A stretch of DNA of 19,822 bases from DATJQF01 sp035505995. GTDB lineage: Bacteria; Bacteroidota; Bacteroidia; Bacteroidales; FEN-979. The notes under the pieces are model-generated. The model saw only the letters and a list, made by a program, of their open reading frames with translations, did no database searches and was not told where the DNA came from. How positions within the stretch are numbered: the first letter of the stretch is position 1; each line of letters starts with the position of its first letter. The position numbers and the translations under genes were made by a program. Positions 15,380 to 19,822 of this stretch are shown piece by piece. The stretch spans positions 1 through 19,822 of the forward strand of contig DATJQF010000247.1 of the NCBI GenBank assembly GCA_035505995.1, in the 5' to 3' direction.

Positions 15380-18300
15380 TAGTCCGTCTCCTTTATCGTC
15401 TCCTTTACCTTTTTCGAGCTCATCATCAGGTACATTGTCGGGATGACGAAAAGGGTCAAAATCAATGCGAATAATAAACCACCCACGATCACTACTCCCA
15501 TGGGCACCCGGGAATGTGCTCCTGCCCCGAGGGCCATGGCGATCGGGAGGGCCCCGAAAATCGTAGCCAGCGAGGTCATCAGGATCGGCCGCAGGCGCAA
15601 TGCCGCCGCTTCAAAGACCGCCTCCGCCTTGCTCAGCCCGGCTTTCCTCTTCTGGTTCGCAAATTCGACGATCAGGATCCCGTTCTTGGTCACCAGCCCG
15701 ATCAGCATGATCATCCCGATCTCCGAAAAGATGTTCAGCGTCTTTCCCGTGATCGTCAGCGACAGCATCGCTCCTGCCATGGCAAGGGGAACGGTCAGCA
15801 TGATGATGAAAGGATCCCGGAAGCTTTCGAACTGCGCGGCCAGGATCAGGTAGATCAGCATCAGGGCGAGGATCAGTGCGAAGGACGTATTGGAGCTGCT
15901 TTCGGCAAAGTCCCGCGAAGGGCCGAGCAGGTCGGTCTGGAACGTGTCGTCCAGCACCCGTTTGGCGATCTTTCTCATCTCATCGATCCCTTCCCCGAGG
16001 GTATGACCGTTGGCCAGGGAAGCCGAGATCGTCGCCGACTTGAACCGGTTGTAATGATACAAGGTGGGCGGCTCGCTGCTTTCGGTCATGCTTACGAGGT
16101 TGTCGAGCTGGATCAGGTTCCCGTTGTTGCTTCGAACATACATCGACGTGATATCAGTGGGCGCGCTCCTCGACTTTCTTTCCACCTGCCCGATCACATA
16201 ATATTGTTTGCCGTTCCGCATGAAATAATCATATCGCCTCCCGCTGAGGGCGAACTGAAGGGTGTTCGAGACATCCAGCACGTTCACCCCGAGGTTGGTC
16301 GCCTTGAGGCGGTCGACCGTCAGGTTCAGCTCGGGTTTGTTGAACTTCAGGTTCACGTCCACGTTACTGAAGATGGGGTCTTTCCTTGCTTCGTCGAGAA
16401 ATTTCGGGACAAATTCCTCGAGCTTGGCAAAATCCAGGTTCTGGATGACAAACTGGACGGGAAGCTGGGATCCGGCCGCCAGCGACGTGGAAATTGTCTG
16501 CTCCTGGTTCGGGATGATCCTCGCTTCGGGAAACCGCTTGTAGATCCGGATCAGCCGTTCGTAAACCTGCTGCTGGGTCGCTTTCCGCTGGGTGGGATCC
16601 GTAAGGAAGATATTCAACCCTCCCAGGTTGGTGCTGGTGGCGGACGGGCCTGTGGCGGTACGCCAGTACACCAGCCGGCCTTCCGGCACGCTGTCCATCA
16701 CGGTCTGGCCGATGCGGTCCATCAGGTCCCGGGTATAGTCGAAATCAGTTCCTTCCGGGGCAGTGACAGCTGTCCGGATGATGCTGTGATCCTCCAGCGG
16801 GGCCAGCTCTGATTTCAGGGTCTTTGAGAAGATGAGGATCATGACCACGCAGGCTCCCAGGATGGCAAACGATAGCCATTTCCGGTCCATGAAAAGTCTC
16901 AGCAGGCGACGGTATCTCTTATCCATGCCTATAAAGAACGGCTCGGTGGCATGATAGAACCGGTTATGCCGGGCCAGGCTGGCACCCATCATCACGTTCA
17001 GAACGGGCGTCAGGGTCAGCGAGACAAACGCGGAGATCAGCACGGCGCCGGCTACCACGATCCCGAATTCCCTGAAGAGCCTGCCGGTGAATCCCTGCAG
17101 GAAGATAACCGGGATGAACACGATGGCCAGTGTCATGGAAGTCGAGATCACGGCGAAGATGATCTCCCGGGTTCCCGCAAAGGCTGCCTTCCAGCGGTCC
17201 ATGCCCGCTTCGATCTTTTTAAAGATATTTTCGGTCACCACGATGCCGTCGTCCACCACCAGACCGGTGGCCAGCACGATGGCCAGCAGGGTCAGCACGT
17301 TTACCGAGAAGCCGAACAAATACATGATAAAGAAGGATCCGATCAGGGAGACGGGAATATCGATCAGCGGCCGGAGGGCGATCACCCAGTTCCGGAAGAA
17401 AAGGAAAACGATCAGGATGACCAGCGATACCGCGATGGCCAGGGTTTCTCCCACATCGGTCACCGACTGCCGGACAAATTTCGATTTGTCATATCCCACG
17501 GCCAGCTTTAATCCGGGAGGAAGGGTCTTCTGGATCTCGTTGAAGCGTTTATAGAATTCATCGGCGATCTGGATGTCATTGGCCCCCGGCAGGGGGATCA
17601 GGGCCAGGCTGATGCCTTCCGCCCCGTTCAGCTTGACTTCGGTTTCCTCCACCTCCGGACCCAGCACGGCTTCCCCGATATCGCTGAACCGGATCACCTG
17701 GTCGTTGGTCTGCCGGATGATGATGTTGTTGAAATCTTCTTCGGTCACCAGCCGGCCGTAGGTTTTCACGATCAGCTCGGTGTTCTTGCCCCGCACCTTA
17801 CCTCCCGGAAGGTCCACGTTCTCTTTCTCCAGGGCGTTGTTCACATCCTGTGCGGTCAGGTTGTATGCAGCCATCTTATCCGGATCCAGCCAGAGCCTCA
17901 TTGCGGGTCGTTTCTGCCCGTACAGGAAAACAGAGCTCACTCCCGGGATCGTCTGGAGCTTTTCCTGGAGCACATTTTCGGCATAATCCCCCAATTCGAG
18001 TGCATTCATGGTCGAGCTCTGCACGGCCACCGTGATAATGGGGTCGCTGTTGGCGTCGGCCTTGGTTACCACGGGAGGGGCGTCAATATCCTGCGGAAGG
18101 TTCCGGGCGGCCTGCGAGACTTTATCCCGTACGTCGTTGGCGGCTTTCTCCAGGTCGGCGCCTACGTTGAACTCCACGGTGATGCTGCTGCTCCCGGTGG
18201 AGGAGGCCGACGAGATCGACCGGATCCCTTCGATGCCGTTGATCGCTTTTTCCAGCGGTTCGGTGATCTGCGACTCGATGATATCCGCGTTAGCCCCGGT

Positions 18301-18453
18301 ATAGGTCGTTTGCACGTTGATGGTGGGAGGGTCGATGGCGGGGTAGAGGCGGACTCCAAGAAAAGTATATCCCACCACTCCGAACAGGATGATGATCAGG
18401 CTCATCACTATGGAGGTGACCGGGCGTTTCAGTGCATAATCGGAGAGGGTCAT
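15379..18453 (-). CDS. RND multidrug efflux pump, HAE1 family inner-membrane transporter
   Basis: This 1024-residue protein has standard HAE1/AcrB length and appears intact. It expels hydrophobic or amphiphilic compounds using the proton gradient. TM1 begins at residue 11 (RPVTSIVMSLIIILFGVVGY), followed by the porter motif YPAIDPPTINVQTTYTGA. TM4 carries the proton-relay pair D401-D402 (LATGLVVDDGIVVTENI). TM10 has GLVTKNGILIVEFANQ with the relay Lys, followed by ALRLRPILMTSLATIFGALPIA. Two large periplasmic loops contain the usual pore and docking subdomains. It starts 31 bases after the membrane fusion protein gene and is followed by the TolC-like gene. No adjacent TetR or MarR regulator is seen. 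Confidence 0.96.
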   Translation of the reverse strand: MTLSDYALKRPVTSIVMSLIIILFGVVGYTFLGVRLYPAIDPPTINVQTTYTGANADIIESQITEPLEKAINGIEGIRSISSASSTGSSSITVEFNVGADLEKAANDVRDKVSQAARNLPQDIDAPPVVTKADANSDPIITVAVQSSTMNALELGDYAENVLQEKLQTIPGVSSVFLYGQKRPAMRLWLDPDKMAAYNLTAQDVNNALEKENVDLPGGKVRGKNTELIVKTYGRLVTEEDFNNIIIRQTNDQVIRFSDIGEAVLGPEVEETEVKLNGAEGISLALIPLPGANDIQIADEFYKRFNEIQKTLPPGLKLAVGYDKSKFVRQSVTDVGETLAIAVSLVILIVFLFFRNWVIALRPLIDIPVSLIGSFFIMYLFGFSVNVLTLLAIVLATGLVVDDGIVVTENIFKKIEAGMDRWKAAFAGTREIIFAVISTSMTLAIVFIPVIFLQGFTGRLFREFGIVVAGAVLISAFVSLTLTPVLNVMMGASLARHNRFYHATEPFFIGMDKRYRRLLRLFMDRKWLSFAILGACVVMILIFSKTLKSELAPLEDHSIIRTAVTAPEGTDFDYTRDLMDRIGQTVMDSVPEGRLVYWRTATGPSATSTNLGGLNIFLTDPTQRKATQQQVYERLIRIYKRFPEARIIPNQEQTISTSLAAGSQLPVQFVIQNLDFAKLEEFVPKFLDEARKDPIFSNVDVNLKFNKPELNLTVDRLKATNLGVNVLDVSNTLQFALSGRRYDYFMRNGKQYYVIGQVERKSRSAPTDITSMYVRSNNGNLIQLDNLVSMTESSEPPTLYHYNRFKSATISASLANGHTLGEGIDEMRKIAKRVLDDTFQTDLLGPSRDFAESSSNTSFALILALMLIYLILAAQFESFRDPFIIMLTVPLAMAGAMLSLTITGKTLNIFSEIGMIMLIGLVTKNGILIVEFANQKRKAGLSKAEAVFEAAALRLRPILMTSLATIFGALPIAMALGAGAHSRVPMGVVIVGGLLFALILTLFVIPTMYLMMSSKKVKETIKETD

Positions 18454-18484
18454 GGATGAGAGGTGCTATATAGATTCCGCGGGA

Positions 18485-19534
18485 TCACTGGATTTTCGAG
18501 AATTTGATGCCTGCCTTGGGCTTCAGGAACAGCAGCCCGGTGGTGACAATGGTATCGCCGGGGGAAAGGCCGTCCACGATCTCGATCATGGAAGCCTGCC
18601 GGACGCCGGTGACCACGGTAACAAAATCGGCTTTATGATTTTTGGATACGATCACCTTCTTATCCCGTTCCGCCGGGATCACCGCCTGGGTGGGGATCAT
18701 CAGGGCGGTGGGATTCACTTCCAGCGGGAGCTCCACCTTGGCGAAGGCGCCGGGCTTGAGCACGGGCGAATGGCTGGTGATGATGGCGCGGACCTTCAGG
18801 TTCCGGGTATTCTCCTCGATGCCGCCTTCCGATGCCATGATCCGGGCTTCGAAAACGGAATCCAGCCCTTCCACCTGGAAGTGCACCTTCTTGCCGTCGG
18901 TCACGTCGGCACTGTATTTTTCGGGAATGCTGAAATCGAGCTTCAGCTGGTTCACCTGGCGGATGGTGGCCAGCCCCAGGGCCGGTGTCACCTGGGCGCC
19001 CACGCTGATGTTGCGCAGTCCGATGACTCCGTCGAAGGGAGCGCGCACTTCCGTCTTGCTGATCTGCGCTTTCAGCACTTCGATGTCGTCCTTGATGGAA
19101 TTCACCTGCAGGGTGGTCTGGTCATATTCCAGCTGACTGATCCCGCTCACCTTGAGCAGCTCTCCCTGCCGTTTCTTGGTCTGCTCCTCGATCTCCAGCT
19201 GGGTCTGCAGCTTCTTCAGGCTGGCCTGCATGTCGGCGTCGAACAGCTTGACCAGCAGGGTGCCCTGCTTCACGAACTGTCCTTCCGGCAGGTTGATCAT
19301 TACCACGCGCCCGGCTACGTCGGGGGTAAGGACGGTCTCCTCGGCGGCCCGGATGGAGCCGGCCACGCTGATGGACTGATTGAGGACCACCGGCTTCACC
19401 ACAAAGCCTTCCACGAAGGAGATGGAGAAGGCATCCCGGGAGTTTGCATTTTTATCGGATTTGCCGGAGTGGCAGGAGGACAAGACCTGGATAACAACCA
19501 ATAGGACAACCAGGCGACCAATAATTATTTTCAT
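18485..19534 (-). CDS. RND efflux periplasmic adaptor (membrane fusion) lipoprotein
   Basis: This is a 349-residue protein starting at the ATG at 19534. The frame extends to 19615, but MKIIIGRLVVLLVVIQVLSSC is a clean lipoprotein signal with lipobox LSSC (acylated Cys21), so the shorter start is right. It bridges the RND pump and the TolC-like channel in the periplasm. Visible parts: barrel-sandwich half (AAEETVLTPDVAGRVVMINLPEGQFVKQGTLLVKL), alpha-helical hairpin (about residues 90-150, rich in Q, K and E), the second lipoyl half (KTEVRAPFDGVIGLRNISVGAQV), then the beta-barrel and membrane-proximal domains (LKPGAFAKVELPLE; LMIPTQAVIPAERDKKVIV). It is the first gene of the efflux operon; a -7 box lies at 19613-19620. 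Confidence 0.95.
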   Translation of the reverse strand: MKIIIGRLVVLLVVIQVLSSCHSGKSDKNANSRDAFSISFVEGFVVKPVVLNQSISVAGSIRAAEETVLTPDVAGRVVMINLPEGQFVKQGTLLVKLFDADMQASLKKLQTQLEIEEQTKKRQGELLKVSGISQLEYDQTTLQVNSIKDDIEVLKAQISKTEVRAPFDGVIGLRNISVGAQVTPALGLATIRQVNQLKLDFSIPEKYSADVTDGKKVHFQVEGLDSVFEARIMASEGGIEENTRNLKVRAIITSHSPVLKPGAFAKVELPLEVNPTALMIPTQAVIPAERDKKVIVSKNHKADFVTVVTGVRQASMIEIVDGLSPGDTIVTTGLLFLKPKAGIKFSKIQ

Positions 19535-19612
19535 TACCGTAAGAACATTAAGTGCTTGGGTTATAAGCCCTGAAATCGTGCAGAGTAACAGCCTACCTGT
19601 TTTTTGGGCATG

Positions 19613-19620
19613 CAAAAGTA
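19613..19620 (-). promoter_or_regulatory. -7 box (TACTTTTG) for the RND efflux operon
   Basis: On the minus strand TACTTTTG matches TAnnTTTG exactly. The -33 position 20 bases upstream reads TGC, not TTG, and falls inside the opposing -7 box of the tRNA gene (19634-19641). A transcript would start near 19606 and carry a leader of about 70 bases before the ATG at 19534. Confidence 0.45.
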
Positions 19621-19633
19621 ACGAAAGTTTTTA

Positions 19634-19641
19634 TACATTTG
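19634..19641 (+). promoter_or_regulatory. -7 box (TACATTTG) for tRNA-Pro
   Basis: TACATTTG is an exact TAnnTTTG match placed 10 bases before the mature tRNA 5' end, so transcription would start at or just before the tRNA. No TTG is present at the expected -33 spacing, so promoter strength is uncertain. Confidence 0.45.
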
Positions 19642-19651
19642 CACCCTGTTT

Positions 19652-19725
19652 CGGGATGTAGCGCAGTTGGCTAGCGCACCACGTTCGGGACGTGGGGGTC
19701 GGAAGTTCGAGTCTTCTCATCCCGA
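19652..19725 (+). tRNA. tRNA-Pro, anticodon CGG
   Basis: A full cloverleaf can be drawn. The acceptor stem CGGGATG pairs with CATCCCG. The D-arm is GCGC...GCGC with the loop containing AGTTGG. The anticodon stem CCACG/CGTGG encloses the loop TTCGGGA, giving anticodon CGG, which reads the proline codon CCG. The T-arm GGAAG/CTTCT encloses TTCGAGT, with one G-T pair. The discriminator base is A, and the 3' bases CAC that follow show that CCA is not encoded. The gene is 74 bases and divergent from the RND operon. Confidence 0.93.
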
Positions 19726-19730
19726 CACCC

Positions 19731-19762
19731 CTTCCCCTGGCCCCTCCCCCAACCAGGGGAGG
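19731..19762. repeat. G/C-rich inverted repeat downstream of tRNA-Pro
   Basis: TCCCCTGG at 19733-19740 pairs with CCAGGGGA at 19753-19760 around a 12-base C-rich loop; a G-T and a C-G pair extend the stem by two. Purine-rich GGGAATGGGGAGGG follows to about 19779. There is no downstream T-run, so it is not a textbook terminator, although it may help end the tRNA transcript. Similar C-rich/G-rich hairpins are, from memory, dispersed intergenic repeats in some Bacteroidota. From 19780 to the window end I see no gene that can be supported. Confidence 0.5.
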
Positions 19763-19822
19763 AGAGGGAATGGGGAGGGATAAAAATCAGAATGCGTTAA
19801 AAAAAGATGCTCTCTTCTTCAG

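Noticed and set aside
15514..16812. Plus-strand open frame (432 codons) opposite the RND pump gene
   Set aside because: Its composition (Arg, Asp, Gln, Gly) mirrors the complement of the pump frame and no motif is present; the minus-strand pump is unambiguous.
18452..19504. Plus-strand open frame (350 codons) opposite the membrane fusion lipoprotein gene
   Set aside because: Antisense to a clear adaptor gene; His- and Gly-rich residues without a recognisable fold.
19807..19822. Possible start of a new plus-strand gene (ATG at 19807)
   Set aside because: Only five codons are visible before the window ends, so it cannot be supported.

Overview
This window looks like chromosomal DNA of a moderately GC-rich member of the Bacteroidota. 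Two upstream regions carry the Bacteroidota promoter pattern TTG-N20-TAnnTTTG, and three more carry the TAnnTTTG box alone. Almost all starts lack a Shine-Dalgarno sequence. The tRNA gene does not encode its CCA end. The protein families (TPR proteins with Cys-terminated tails, a porin-like protein beside amt, DUF1579-like and Cytidylate_kin2-like proteins) also fit. No finer placement is attempted.

Layout, left to right. (a) The 3' part of a TPR gene (+) converges on a small secreted DUF1579-like gene (-). (b) A 395-base stretch between genes holds that gene's promoter and what appears to be a decayed, frameshifted TonB-dependent receptor fragment. (c) On the minus strand, a predicted outer-membrane barrel gene and an ammonium transporter gene (amt) form a pair, with an inverted repeat upstream. 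(d) A tightly packed minus-strand chain follows: a large membrane/TPR protein, a PhzF-like enzyme, a 5'-nucleotidase-like metallophosphatase, a sensor histidine kinase and a NarL-type response regulator. Three junctions are 4-base ATGA overlaps; the fourth is a TTGA overlap or a 5-base gap, depending on the kinase start. (e) Divergent from it on the plus strand is a two-gene ABC-2 exporter. (f) A Cu/Zn superoxide dismutase gene and a Cytidylate_kin2-type gene lie on the minus strand. (g) A complete tripartite RND efflux operon follows on the minus strand (membrane fusion lipoprotein, RND pump, TolC-like channel). (h) It is divergent from a tRNA-Pro(CGG) gene, after which comes a G/C-rich inverted repeat running to the window edge.

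How the genes may work together. The RND operon is a self-contained efflux machine. The response regulator gene ends 105 bases before the porin-like/amt pair, and a 9-bp perfect inverted repeat sits in that gap, so the two-component system may control ammonium or nitrogen uptake (inference). Co-translation of the kinase and regulator with a periplasmic nucleotidase and a PhzF enzyme hints at a nutrient-scavenging theme, but this is not proven. Nothing here is a clear defence, CRISPR, phage or insertion-sequence element. No strongly novel system was found. The most interesting points are the compact five-gene operon, the GT-C-like/TPR fusion, the relic locus, and a superoxide dismutase that lacks the usual disulfide cysteines.
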